DNA from: Streptomyces aurantiogriseus
GTDB taxonomy: Bacteria; Actinomycetota; Actinomycetes; Streptomycetales; Streptomycetaceae
Assembly (NCBI RefSeq): GCF_014649375.1
Contig: NZ_BMSX01000025.1
Location: 62,001-126,000 of the forward strand
Length of the DNA stretch: 64,000 nt
Direction of reading: 5' to 3'
Made by a program: the position numbers and the translations under genes. The notes below the pieces were generated by a model that saw nothing but the letters and a program-made list of their open reading frames with translations, searched no databases and was not told the DNA's origin. Shown here piece after piece: positions 17,481 through 25,801 of the stretch (positions are counted from its first letter, which is position 1; every line of letters begins with the position of its first letter).

Positions 17481-17538
17481 GCTGGCCTGCCGTTCTGAGA
17501 AGGGAGGAAGAAGGAGGGAAGGGGGAGTCCGCGGGCTA

Positions 17539-17554
17539 TGTGGTTTAGACCAAT
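17539..17554. promoter_or_regulatory. DasR-responsive element (dre) of nagB
   Basis: TGTGGTTTAGACCAAT fits the dre consensus in the conserved GGTyTAGACCA core, upstream of the nagB start. Confidence 0.82.
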
Positions 17555-17791
17555 CTAACAGAGCGGACCCGCTCCGGCCGGGCGTCGCCGCCGGGAATTC
17601 CCACCCCCGCCGCCCACTCTTCACCTTGTGCGGGAACTCGCCGAAATTGGCCTCCCATCCGGTCCCGCACAGGAACCCACACAGGCTAGGCTGCGTTGTG
17701 GATGCCAGGACCCCCGACCAGTCCGCCCGGGCCGGGCGGCCGGCTCGCGAACTGACATCAACAAACAACCTCCGACGCATGGACACACGGA

Positions 17792-17807
17792 AGTGGTCTA
17801 GTCCACA
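17792..17807. promoter_or_regulatory. Unassigned DasR-responsive element
   Basis: AGTGGTCTAGTCCACA is almost a perfect palindrome and matches dre closely, 312 bp from the nagB start and 250 bp from the kinase start. No promoter or gene immediately beside it was recognised. Confidence 0.72.
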
Positions 17808-18056
17808 ATCGTAAGGAAGCCGTGCGAAGGAGCACCACCACACTTCCGTCTTCCCCGCACAGGAAGGCGGACCGAGGATCCGGAGCTCTCTGCCCTGACT
17901 GCCCCGGCTCCTCACCTTCGGCCGACCGGGACCGCACACCCCGCGGCCGATATTGCTCCGGGCTGCGGTGCCGGGAGGGTTGAGGGTCCCTCTCAGGCGC
18001 CGCGGCCCGCGGGTGTTTTTTCGGACACCTCAGAAGGCCCGGGTACGCTCGCAGAC

Positions 18057-19532
18057 GTGCCCTCCATGAACGAACTCGTACGCCAGCACACCGCACTCGG
18101 CGACTCCGACCTCGAGTGGCTCCATCTGCTGGTCTCGGAGTGGCAGCTGCTCTCCGACCTCTCCTTCGCCGACCTGGTCCTGTGGGTCCCCACCCGCGAC
18201 GGCACCCGCTATGTCTCCGTCGCCCAGATGCGCCCCAACACCGGCCCCACCTCCTACCAGGACGACATGGTCGGCCACCTCGTCCCCCGCGGCCGCCGCC
18301 CCCTGCTGGACGCCGCCCTCGACGAGGGCCGGATCGTGCGCGAGGGCGACCCGGAGTGGCGCGAAGAGGTCCCCGTCCGGGTCGAGTCGATCCCCGTACG
18401 GCGCGAGGGCCGCGTCCTCGGCGTCATCGCACGCAACACCAACCTGCTCACCGTGCGCACCCCGAGCCGTCTGGAGCTGACCTACCTCCAGAGCGCCTCC
18501 GACCTCGCGCAGATGATCGCGGCCGGCGCCTTTCCCTTCCCCGACCAGCAGATGGACATGGACGCGGCGCCCCGGGTCGGTGACGGCCTGATCCGCCTCG
18601 ACGCGGACGGCATAGTCCAGTACGCCTCCCCGAACGCGCTCTCCGCCTACCACCGCATGGGCCTCGCCTCCGACCTGGTCGGCCAGCACCTCGGCCAGAC
18701 CACTGCCGAACTCGCCCCGACCCGCGGTCCGGTGGACGAGGCGCTCGCCAAGGTCGCCAGCGGCTGGGCGCCCCGCGAGTTCGAGATCGAGGCGAACGAC
18801 GGGGTCATCCAGTTCCGCGCGATCCCGCTCAAACCCAAGGGCACCCGCATCGGTTCGCTCGTCCTGCTCCGGGACGTCACCGAACTGCGCCGCCGCGAGC
18901 GTGAGTTGATCACCAAGGACGCGACCATCCGGGAGATCCACCACCGGGTGAAGAACAACCTCCAGACGGTCGCCGCGCTGCTCCGCCTCCAGGCCCGCCG
19001 TATCGAGTCCGAGCGGGGGAGGGAGGCCCTGGAGGAGGCGGTCCGCCGCGTCGGCTCGATCGCCATCGTCCATGAGACGCTGTCCCAGAACCTGGACGAG
19101 CGGGTGGAGTTCGACGAGATCGCCGACCGGGTCCTCGCGATGGTCGCCGAGATCTCCCCGGGCAAGGTCACCGGCCGGCGCACGGGACGCTTCGGCATCC
19201 TGGACGCGGAGGTCGCCACCCCACTGTCCATGGTGCTGACCGAGATCCTCCAGAACGCCCTGGAGCACGGCTTCCGTGAGGGCGACACCGGCACCGTCGA
19301 GGTCTCCGCGGTGCGGGGCGGCACCACCAAGGAGGCCCGCCTGCTGGTCACCGTCCAGGACGACGGCGTCGGCCTGCCCGCCGGCTTCGACCCGCACACC
19401 TCCGGCAACCTCGGCCTGCAGATCGTACGGACGCTGGTGGAGGGGGAGTTGGGGGGAACCTTCGACATGGTCCCGGCGCCGGAGCGCGGCACGCAGGTGA
19501 TCCTGGACCTTCCGGTGCGGGCGCAGAAGTAG
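18057..19532 (+). CDS. PdtaS-type cytosolic sensor histidine kinase (GAF-PAS-HisKA_2)
   Basis: A soluble 491-residue kinase. Residues ~1-155 form a GAF-like sensor, ~170-280 a PAS domain (GLIRLDADGIVQYASPNA), and the HisKA_2 dimerisation helix reads REIHHRVKNNLQTVAALL with the phosphorylated His at 295 or 296. A HATPase_c domain follows (ILQNALEHGF, DDGVGLPAGF, GNLGLQIV). Mycobacterial PdtaS is also encoded next to WhiB1/WblE and signals to the ANTAR protein PdtaR; no regulator gene is adjacent here. GTG 18057 follows a -10-like TACGCT by 7 bases, so the message is probably leaderless; ATG 18066 is an alternative. Confidence 0.88.
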   Translation: MPSMNELVRQHTALGDSDLEWLHLLVSEWQLLSDLSFADLVLWVPTRDGTRYVSVAQMRPNTGPTSYQDDMVGHLVPRGRRPLLDAALDEGRIVREGDPEWREEVPVRVESIPVRREGRVLGVIARNTNLLTVRTPSRLELTYLQSASDLAQMIAAGAFPFPDQQMDMDAAPRVGDGLIRLDADGIVQYASPNALSAYHRMGLASDLVGQHLGQTTAELAPTRGPVDEALAKVASGWAPREFEIEANDGVIQFRAIPLKPKGTRIGSLVLLRDVTELRRRERELITKDATIREIHHRVKNNLQTVAALLRLQARRIESERGREALEEAVRRVGSIAIVHETLSQNLDERVEFDEIADRVLAMVAEISPGKVTGRRTGRFGILDAEVATPLSMVLTEILQNALEHGFREGDTGTVEVSAVRGGTTKEARLLVTVQDDGVGLPAGFDPHTSGNLGLQIVRTLVEGELGGTFDMVPAPERGTQVILDLPVRAQK

Positions 19533-19593
19533 GCCGGTCGGCGGGGCCGGCCTCGGTGTCGAGGACAGCAAGAAGCCGCGGACGACAGCAAGA

Positions 19594-19622
19594 AGCCCCG
19601 GACCGTTCAGGGGTCCGGGGCT
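19594..19622. terminator. Bidirectional hairpin terminator, kinase/wblE
   Basis: AGCCCCGGACC (19594-19604) pairs with GGTCCGGGGCT (19612-19622) around GTTCAGG. It lies between convergent genes. Confidence 0.85.
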
Positions 19623-19742
19623 CAACATGCTCGTTGCCAGCAATTGCTGCGCATCGGGGGTACTGCGCGCTGCGGCTCGGGGGCGGGAGATGCGTACTCG
19701 CTGTACGCGCCGCCAAGCTCAGGCTGTGCGGGGCGGGTGTTG

Positions 19743-20000
19743 TCAGGCGGAGGCCTGACGGGCCCGGTTGCGGGCGGCGCGGCGCTTCATGGCACGGCGC
19801 TCGTCCTCGCTGAGACCACCCCAGACGCCGGAGTCCTGGCCGGACTCGAGCGCCCACTGCAGGCACTGCTCCATAACCGGGCAGCGACGGCAGACGGCCT
19901 TGGCTTCCTCGATCTGCAGCAGCGCAGGACCGGTGTTGCCGATGGGGAAGAAGAGCTCGGGGTCTTCCTCGCGGCAAACGGCGTTGTGACGCCAGTCCAT
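19743..20000 (-). CDS. wblE: WhiB-like iron-sulfur protein WblE
   Basis: An 85-residue member of the Wbl family and orthologue of mycobacterial WhiB1. Cysteines 9, 37, 40 and 46 (CRRCPVMEQC) ligate a [4Fe-4S] cluster that responds to NO. The GVWGG turn and the Arg/Lys-rich tail (RRAMKRRAARNRARQ) bind the sigma factor and DNA. ATG 20000 is preceded by AAGGAGAGG. It faces the PdtaS-type kinase, the same neighbourhood as in Mycobacterium. WhiB1 is essential there; the same may hold here. Confidence 0.95.
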   Translation of the reverse strand: MDWRHNAVCREEDPELFFPIGNTGPALLQIEEAKAVCRRCPVMEQCLQWALESGQDSGVWGGLSEDERRAMKRRAARNRARQASA

Positions 20001-20319
20001 GGCTGCTACCTCTCCTTGGTATTACGTGCAGGTTGCTTGTGAATGTGAACGCTTTCACGAATCCCTCAACAAGTGAAGGGCCACCAGCCAGGTTCCCTGG
20101 CGTGGTCCTGGTGTTTGAAGAGGGGTTCCGGTGATCAGTGGATGCCGGTGTTGCGGGCTGTCCCGATCGCCACGTAGAGACTCGCAAACCTCAGCGGCGG
20201 ATACAACCCCTTCCGGAAAGTTTTTTTTGATTCCTCGGTGTCGACTAGGTCACAGCCGTACTTCCATGGGGTGGATCCTGGCCTAAACGTTCGAGTGAAA
20301 GGACTTTAGCCCCTTCTGC
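20001..20319. other. wblE upstream region
   Basis: It contains the wblE leader and promoter area. TTCCGGAA (20211-20218) is followed closely by a run of eight T on the plus strand (20221-20228), unusual in this GC-rich DNA and terminator-like for rightward RNA. No ORF is seen. Confidence 0.5.
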
Positions 20320-21288
20320 TCACACAATCACACGCAGTGCACGGCGTACGCCTGTGAACGTCACGCTGGTGCGCAGCCCCAGGTGGTCACCGTCCATCTG
20401 GAGGGGCAGCGGCACCTTCGAATGCAAGGTGAACCGGTCCAGGTCGTGCAGGGAGACGGCGTGCTTGCCCTGAGGGCCCCGCTCGGGGGACGAAGTGAGC
20501 AACTGGGTCCCATACCGGACAACCGCGGCCGTGGACAGGCGGCTGAGACCGAATACGTCGAGCGCGGTATCGAACGAGGCCTTAGGCGACGCGTACACCG
20601 GGCGATTACCCAGATAGGTCCACGGAGCCGTGTTGCAGACGATGGACAGCACCAAATCGGTCACCGGCTCGGCGCCCGGCCGCTCCAGGGTGATCGACCC
20701 GTGCCGGCGCTGCGGCTCACCGAGCAGCTGGCGCACGGCCTGGCGGACGTAAAGAGCGTGTGTGGATTTCTTGCCCCGCTCGCGGTGCTGCTCGACCCGG
20801 CCGACCACGCCCGCGTCGAAGCCGAGCCCGGCGTTGAAGGTGAACCAGCGCGAAGGGACGGCCTCGTCCTCCGTGCCCGGGGTGCCCGAGGTCAGGCCGA
20901 GCCCGACCGTACGCTCACTGCCCTCACGCAGCGCGTCCAGCAGGGCGCCGGTGGCCTCCACGGGGTCGTTGGGCAGGCCCAGGGCGCGAGCGAAGACGTT
21001 GGTGGAGCCGCCGGGAACCACGGCGAGACCGGGCAGGCGCTCGGGGTCGGGCCCGGCGTGCAGCAGTCCGTTGACGACCTCGTTGATCGTCCCGTCGCCG
21101 CCGAGGGCGACGACCATGTCTATGTCCTCGCTCTGCGCCGCCTGTCGCCCCAGATCGCGTGCGTGCCCCCGGTACTCCGTGGTGACCGCCTCGAGCTTCA
21201 TCTCGCTCGCGAGCGCGTGGATGAGCACGTCACGTGTTCGTGCACTCGTAGTGGTTGCTGCCGGATTGACCACAAGAAGTGCACGCAT
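20320..21288 (-). CDS. Diacylglycerol kinase family lipid kinase
   Basis: A 322-residue member of the DAGK_cat/YegS family, phosphorylating diacylglycerol or a related lipid. The N-terminal nucleotide-binding segment reads LLVVNPAATTTSARTRD, and GGDGTINEVVNGLL is the signature glycine-rich loop, followed by PGGSTNVFARALGLP. ATG 21288 is chosen because the fold starts with MRALLVVNP and a -10-like TACGCT lies 7 bases upstream on the minus strand (leaderless). It is probably peripheral at the membrane. Exact substrate is unknown. Confidence 0.88.
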   Translation of the reverse strand: MRALLVVNPAATTTSARTRDVLIHALASEMKLEAVTTEYRGHARDLGRQAAQSEDIDMVVALGGDGTINEVVNGLLHAGPDPERLPGLAVVPGGSTNVFARALGLPNDPVEATGALLDALREGSERTVGLGLTSGTPGTEDEAVPSRWFTFNAGLGFDAGVVGRVEQHRERGKKSTHALYVRQAVRQLLGEPQRRHGSITLERPGAEPVTDLVLSIVCNTAPWTYLGNRPVYASPKASFDTALDVFGLSRLSTAAVVRYGTQLLTSSPERGPQGKHAVSLHDLDRFTLHSKVPLPLQMDGDHLGLRTSVTFTGVRRALRVIV

Positions 21289-21422
21289 GCAGGGCAGCGT
21301 ACCTACTGGGTGGTACCGGGGCACAGGCCGAGTAGGGATCAGGTAAGAGATCGCCCCGTGAGCCTCGCCACGGGGTGCCCGGTGCTCGAAGGCGCGGTCG
21401 GGCCGAGGGCTACCCTTCAGGG

Positions 21423-21875
21423 GTGAGCAGTGAGCAGAACCCCGTCGCCCCGGAAACCGCAGGCCCCCGCCCGCGCCGTCTGACGTACGCCGCCGCGCTC
21501 GCCGCCTTGGAGGGGCTGGCGGTGCTCGTGGGTGGGGTGTGGATGCTCGTCCTCGGGGTGACCGGGGATCCGGACGACCGGCAGCAGGCCGTCACCGGAG
21601 CGGTGACACTGGTCGTGCTCGCGCTGCTGCCGCTGCTCGCCGCCCGGGGGCTGCTGGCCCGACGGAGCTGGAGCCGGGGGCCGGCCGTGGTCACGCAGAT
21701 CATGGCGCTGCCCGTGGCCTACACCCTGCTGCAGGCCGACAGCATGGCGATCCCGGCGGGCATCGCGCTCGCGGTCGTCGCCGTCGCCGCGCTCGTCCTG
21801 CTCCTCAACCCCGAGACGACCCGGGCCCTCGGAATCCGGGGGCCCGGCAACGTCGGCACCGGCGCCCAGAAGTAG
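21423..21875 (+). CDS. Small four-helix integral membrane protein, unknown
   Basis: A 150-residue protein with four predicted helices (AALAALEGLAVLVGGVWMLVLG, VTLVVLALLPLLAARGLL, VVTQIMALPVAYTLLQ, PAGIALAVVAVAALVLLL) and short polar ends. It is a conserved actinobacterial type with no known function. GTG 21423 lies 6 bases after a -10-like TACCCT, consistent with leaderless translation; no ribosome binding site is visible. It is transcribed towards sigH, whose end lies 21 bp beyond. Confidence 0.75.
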   Translation: MSSEQNPVAPETAGPRPRRLTYAAALAALEGLAVLVGGVWMLVLGVTGDPDDRQQAVTGAVTLVVLALLPLLAARGLLARRSWSRGPAVVTQIMALPVAYTLLQADSMAIPAGIALAVVAVAALVLLLNPETTRALGIRGPGNVGTGAQK

Positions 21876-21896
21876 CCGCCGCTTCTCGAGCGGCCG

Positions 21897-23036
21897 TCAC
21901 TCCTCGACCAGCAGCTTCTCCCGCAGCTGCGCCAGTGTGCGCGCCAGCAGGCGCGAGACGTGCATCTGCGAGATGCCGACCTCCTGCGCGATCTGCGACT
22001 GGGTCATGTTGCCGAAGAACCGCAGGAGCAGGATCCGCTTCTCGCGCGGCGGAAGGTCCTCGAGCAGCGGCTTGAGGGACTCCCGGTACTCGACGCCCTC
22101 CAGCGCCTCGTCCTCCGCGCCCAGCGTGTCCGCCACCGCCGGAGACTCGTCGTCGGTGTCGGGGACGTCCAGCGACAGCGTGGAGTACGCGTTGGCCGAC
22201 TCCAGGCCCTCCAGGACCTCCTCCTCCGAGATCGCCAGCTTCTCGGCGAGCTCATGGACGGTGGGGGAGCGGCCGTGCAGCTGTGACAGCTCGGCCGTCG
22301 CCGTCGTCAGCGCCAGCCGCAGCTCCTGCAGCCTGCGCGGCACCCGCACCGCCCAGCCCTTGTCGCGGAAGTGCCGCTTGATCTCGCCGACGACCGTCGG
22401 AGTCGCGTACGTGGAGAACTCCACCCCGCGGTCCGGATCGAAGCGGTCGACGGACTTGATCAGGCCGATGGTGGCGACCTGGGTGAGATCGTCCAGCGGC
22501 TCTCCACGGTTGCGGAAGCGGCGCGCGAGGTGCTCGACGAGCGGCAGATGCATCCGGACCAGCTGGTTGCGCAGCTCCGCGTACTCCGGGCTGCCCTCGC
22601 TCAGCGTGCGCAGCTCGACGAACAGCGCCTTCGCCCCGCTGCGGTCCTGAGGCCCGCGGTCCTGAGGCTCGTGCCGCGTGCCCGGCACGCTCTGGTCGTC
22701 GTCTCGCTCGTGCTCGCTCATCGTCCCGCCCGTCGCCCTCTGTCGAGCCTTCGCCTCATCCCCCACTCTCGACTTCGCTCGAGCGGGGGGACCCCCATGG
22801 CCGGGAGCACCCCCGATCCGCCTCTCCGGAGGCGAGTCCTGCACGGCACTGTCCGGGCAGTCGGCCTCCACGGAGGCCGAGTCGTCCTCCGGGTGCGGCC
22901 GGGCCTGCTCGGGAATGCCGTCGATGCCGTCCGCCATGCGTCGGGAACCGCCCGGAGAGGGATTCCCGGCGTCCTCGGCCGACAGCTCCCGTGTGCCGCG
23001 CTCTTCGTCCCGCACCGGCCCGTCCCCGTTCCTCAC
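21897..23036 (-). CDS. sigH: SigB/SigF-type stress sigma factor SigH
   Basis: A group 3 sigma factor for osmotic and other stress. The sigma core (~245 residues, from KALFVELRTLSEGSPEYAEL) has region 2 with DLTQVATIGLIKSVDRFDPD and STYATPTVVGEIKRHFRDKG, region 3, and region 4 with MTQSQIAQEVGISQMHVSRL. Upstream is a long, Pro/Gly-rich extension. GTG 23036 overlaps the anti-sigma stop; ATG 22937 and ATG 22721 (MSEHERDDD) are alternative starts, and multiple SigH forms are known in S. coelicolor. Part of the extension is encoded by a dispersed repeat (22760-22799). Total from 23036 is 379 residues; from 22721, 274. Confidence 0.88.
   Translation of the reverse strand: MRNGDGPVRDEERGTRELSAEDAGNPSPGGSRRMADGIDGIPEQARPHPEDDSASVEADCPDSAVQDSPPERRIGGAPGHGGPPARAKSRVGDEAKARQRATGGTMSEHERDDDQSVPGTRHEPQDRGPQDRSGAKALFVELRTLSEGSPEYAELRNQLVRMHLPLVEHLARRFRNRGEPLDDLTQVATIGLIKSVDRFDPDRGVEFSTYATPTVVGEIKRHFRDKGWAVRVPRRLQELRLALTTATAELSQLHGRSPTVHELAEKLAISEEEVLEGLESANAYSTLSLDVPDTDDESPAVADTLGAEDEALEGVEYRESLKPLLEDLPPREKRILLLRFFGNMTQSQIAQEVGISQMHVSRLLARTLAQLREKLLVEE
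22760..22799. repeat. Dispersed repeat, type II copy inside sigH
   Basis: The block CCCCCACTCTCGACTTCGCT followed by CGAGCGGGGGGACCCCCAT recurs almost unchanged at 40055-40092. Its arms are partly palindromic. Here it is read in frame within the sigH N-terminal extension, encoding the stretch GHGGPPARAKSRVGD. Confidence 0.8.
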
Positions 23037-23446
23037 GCCGGCCCGGGTCCCGCGCCGCGCTGTTTGTAGAGGCTGATCGAAACGGTTTTGTCCTTGTCCA
23101 CGGCGGAGGAGACCTTGCCCGCGAGGGCGGACAGCACGGTCCAGGCGAAGGTGTCCCGCGAAGGGGCGTGGCCGTCCGTGGTCGGCGCCGAGACGGTGAC
23201 CTCGAGCGAGTCGTCGACCAGACGGAAGACACAGCTGAGCACCGAGCCGGGCACGGCCTGCTGGAGCAGGATCGCGCAGGCCTCGTCCACCGCGATGCGC
23301 AGGTCCTCGATCTCGTCCAGGGTGAAGTCCAAACGGGCCGCGAGGCCGGCCGTGGCCGTCCGCAGCACCGACAGGTAGGCACCCGCAGCCGGCAGCCGGA
23401 CTTCCACGAAGTCCTGGGTCGCGGGCTCGCCTGCGATCTGGGACAC
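23033..23446 (-). CDS. prsH: Anti-sigma factor (RsbW-like kinase) for SigH
   Basis: A 137-residue protein with a GHKL/RsbW fold: EIEDLRIAVDEACAILLQ carries the N-box-like ATP-site helix. It would sequester SigH and be countered by an anti-anti-sigma factor. GTG 23446 sits 5 bases after GGAGG; a GTG two codons upstream overlaps that site. Its TGA overlaps the sigH GTG, so the two are co-translated. S. coelicolor has the same anti-sigma/sigH pair (prsH, also called rshA or ushX). Confidence 0.87.
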   Translation of the reverse strand: MSQIAGEPATQDFVEVRLPAAGAYLSVLRTATAGLAARLDFTLDEIEDLRIAVDEACAILLQQAVPGSVLSCVFRLVDDSLEVTVSAPTTDGHAPSRDTFAWTVLSALAGKVSSAVDKDKTVSISLYKQRGAGPGPA

Positions 23447-23716
23447 CCTCACCTCCAAGGTGGTACAAGCTTTTCGGGGCCGAGGGTCGCCCCCCGGGGT
23501 AACGCGTGTGTGGTGCAGCGGTGACGCTATCGCGCTCTCAAGTGTGCTGTCCCCGGGACCCCAACCCCCTGGCGTCACTCACAGTAAAGCTGTGAACACG
23601 CTCCGTGTCTAGAGGTCTGCGGGCCCCAAAGGGAAGAGGGCGCGCCGGGTTGACGTACCCAGGCGTCAGATGCTCGAACCGTACCCGCTGAACGGACGGG
23701 CCGTCCTCGGACCGGC

Positions 23717-23977
23717 TCATACGAGCACGTGGTCGACGAAGCACCAGCGCCAGCTCTCGCCGGGTTCGAAGGTCCGCATGACCGGGTGGCCCGAATCCTT
23801 GTGGTGCTCCGTGGCGTGCCGTCCCGGCGAGGAGTCGCAGCAGCCGACGTGGCCGCACGTCAGACACAACCGCAGCTGCACCGGGTGGGAGCCGTCGCGC
23901 AGGCATTCCAGACACGTCTCGCTGAGCGGATCCGGATCGGGGTGCGACAGCGCGTCGGCGTGCGTGCACTGTTTCAT
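23717..23977 (-). CDS. UBP-type zinc-finger domain protein
   Basis: An 86-residue protein made almost entirely of a zf-UBP domain. The spaced ligands are CTHAD...C..C, CLTCGHVGCCDSS, HATEHHKDSGHP and the C-terminal CFVDHVLV. In eukaryotes this domain binds the free ubiquitin C-terminus; bacterial copies are common in actinomycetes, with unknown ligand. ATG 23977 is 7 bases from a good -10 (TAATCT) on the minus strand, so the mRNA is probably leaderless. It is divergent from the Na+/H+ antiporter gene 60 bp away, suggesting shared regulation. Confidence 0.85.
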   Translation of the reverse strand: MKQCTHADALSHPDPDPLSETCLECLRDGSHPVQLRLCLTCGHVGCCDSSPGRHATEHHKDSGHPVMRTFEPGESWRWCFVDHVLV

Positions 23978-24037
23978 GATTGCCAGATTACGACGGGCGT
24001 GCGGACGCCCGCGCGGAAAAACTAGGGTGGGCGAGAC

Positions 24038-25636
24038 ATGGACGTGATGCCACTGCTGTTGTTGGTGGCGGGCAGTGCGGCGATCGCCGGGGCCGCCCGG
24101 CGCACCCCGGTGCCCGCCCCGCTGCTCCTGGTCGCCGTCGGTCTGGCCGTGTCGTACGTCCCGGGCGTCCCCGACTACACCCTCGACCCCGACGTCGTCC
24201 TGCCGCTCCTGCTGCCCCCGCTGCTGTACACGTCGGCCACCGACAGCTCCTACCTCGACCTGCGCGCACAGGTGCGGCCCGTGGCGCTGCTGTCGGTCGG
24301 GTACGTGCTCTTCGCGACCGTCGTCGTCGGCTGGGCCGCCCACCTGCTCGTTCCCGGACTGCCGCTGACCGCGGCGCTGGTGCTCGGCGCGGTGGTGGCA
24401 CCGCCGGACGCGGTCGCGGCGACGGCCGTGGCACGCCGGGTCGGACTGCCGTCGAGGATCACCACGATCCTCCAGGGCGAGTCACTCCTGAACGACGCCA
24501 CCGCGATCACCGCCTACAAGGTGGCCCTCGCGGTCGTGGTCGGCGAGGGCGCGTCCTGGGCCGGCGGTATCGCGGAGTTCCTGCTGGCGGCGGTGGGCGG
24601 CACGGCCGTCGGTCTGATCCTCATGGCCCCTCTCCACTGGCTGCGCACGCATCTCAAGGAGCCCCTGCTCCAGAACACGCTCTCCCTGCTGATCCCGTTC
24701 GTCGCGTACGCGGCCGCCGAACAGTTCCACGCCTCGGGTGTCATCGCCGTGGTCGTCGTCGCCCTCTACCTCGGCCACCGCGCGTGGGAGGTCGACTTCG
24801 CCACCCGCCTCCAGGAGGAGGCGGTGTGGAAGATGGTCGCCTTCGTCCTGGAGTCGGCGGTCTTCGCCCTGATCGGCCTGCAACTCCCGGTCGTCCTACG
24901 GGGGCTCGGCGCCTACGAGGGCCTGGACGCGGCCTGGTACGCCGTCGCCCTCTTCCTCGTGGTCGTCGCGGCCCGCTTCCTGTGGGTGTACCCGGCGACC
25001 TTCCTGCCGCGGCTGCTGTGGGCCCGCATCCGCGAGCGTGAGGACAACCCGACCTGGCGGGGGCCGATCGTCATCGCCTGGGCCGGCATGCGGGGCGTGG
25101 TCTCGCTCGCCATCGCCTTCTCCATCCCGCTCACCGTCGACCACGGCGACGCCCCCTTCCCGCACCGCAACCTCATCCTCTTCCTCACCTTCACCACGGT
25201 CATCGGAACGCTGGTCGTGCAGGGCCTGACCCTGCCCCCGCTGATCCGCCTGCTGAAGTTCCCCGGTCCCGACCCGCAGGCCGCGACGCTCGCCGAGGCC
25301 AACGCGCAGGCGCAGGCCTCCCGGGTCGCCGAGGAGCGCCTGGACGCCCTCCTCTCCGACGAACGCAACGCCCTGCCCCCACCCCTCGCCGACCGCCTGC
25401 GCACCGTCCTGGAACGCCGCCGCAACGCCGTCTGGGAACGCCTCGGCCAGACCAACCCGGTCACCGGCGAAACCGTCGACGACACCTACCGCCGTCTGTC
25501 CCGCGAGATGATCAGCGCCGAACGCGAGGTCTTCGTCCGCCTCCGCGACGGCCGCTACATCGACGACGAGATGCTCCGCACACTGCTGCGCAGACTGGAC
25601 CTGGAGGAGGCGGCGGCTTTCCGGGAGGTGGGGTAG
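24038..25636 (+). CDS. Na+/H+ antiporter, CPA1 family
   Basis: A 532-residue cation:proton antiporter. About 12 helices fill residues 1-400, including GAVVAPPDAVAATAVARRVG and ILQGESLLNDATAITAYKVA, which carry the paired acidic residues of CPA1 transport sites (the PPDA and NDA motifs). A charged cytoplasmic tail of about 120 residues follows (EERLDALLSDERNALPPPLA). It exports Na+ or K+ for pH and salt homeostasis. ATG 24038 follows a -10-like TAGGGT (24023-24028), so any leader is very short. Confidence 0.9.
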   Translation: MDVMPLLLLVAGSAAIAGAARRTPVPAPLLLVAVGLAVSYVPGVPDYTLDPDVVLPLLLPPLLYTSATDSSYLDLRAQVRPVALLSVGYVLFATVVVGWAAHLLVPGLPLTAALVLGAVVAPPDAVAATAVARRVGLPSRITTILQGESLLNDATAITAYKVALAVVVGEGASWAGGIAEFLLAAVGGTAVGLILMAPLHWLRTHLKEPLLQNTLSLLIPFVAYAAAEQFHASGVIAVVVVALYLGHRAWEVDFATRLQEEAVWKMVAFVLESAVFALIGLQLPVVLRGLGAYEGLDAAWYAVALFLVVVAARFLWVYPATFLPRLLWARIREREDNPTWRGPIVIAWAGMRGVVSLAIAFSIPLTVDHGDAPFPHRNLILFLTFTTVIGTLVVQGLTLPPLIRLLKFPGPDPQAATLAEANAQAQASRVAEERLDALLSDERNALPPPLADRLRTVLERRRNAVWERLGQTNPVTGETVDDTYRRLSREMISAEREVFVRLRDGRYIDDEMLRTLLRRLDLEEAAAFREVG

Positions 25637-25801
25637 GGACGGGCCGGCACCGGAGCCGACGCGACCCCGGCGGCAGACCGCCGCGCCTCACGCGCGCGTG
25701 CCGCAGCCTCTGCCGGACACGGTGTCCGTTTCACGCACCGTGGCGGTCCGTACGCGTCAGTGCTCGTCGGGCGCCTGCCACGGCCCCCTGCGGGCGACCC
25801 C

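Larger units (their letters stand above)
17481..18056. other. Intergenic region with two dre sites
   Basis: It holds the nagB promoter side with its dre (17539-17554) and a second, near-perfect dre (17792-17807) that belongs to no obvious gene. A 53-codon frame from GTG 17822 is Arg/Ser-rich with no proper ribosome binding site and is not called. GGTGT-TTTTTTCGG-ACACC (about 18012-18029) is a weak hairpin just before the kinase promoter. Confidence 0.6.

Noticed and set aside
17822..17983. 53-codon frame after the orphan dre
   Set aside because: Arg/Ser-rich with no proper ribosome binding site and no motif; kept only as a note.
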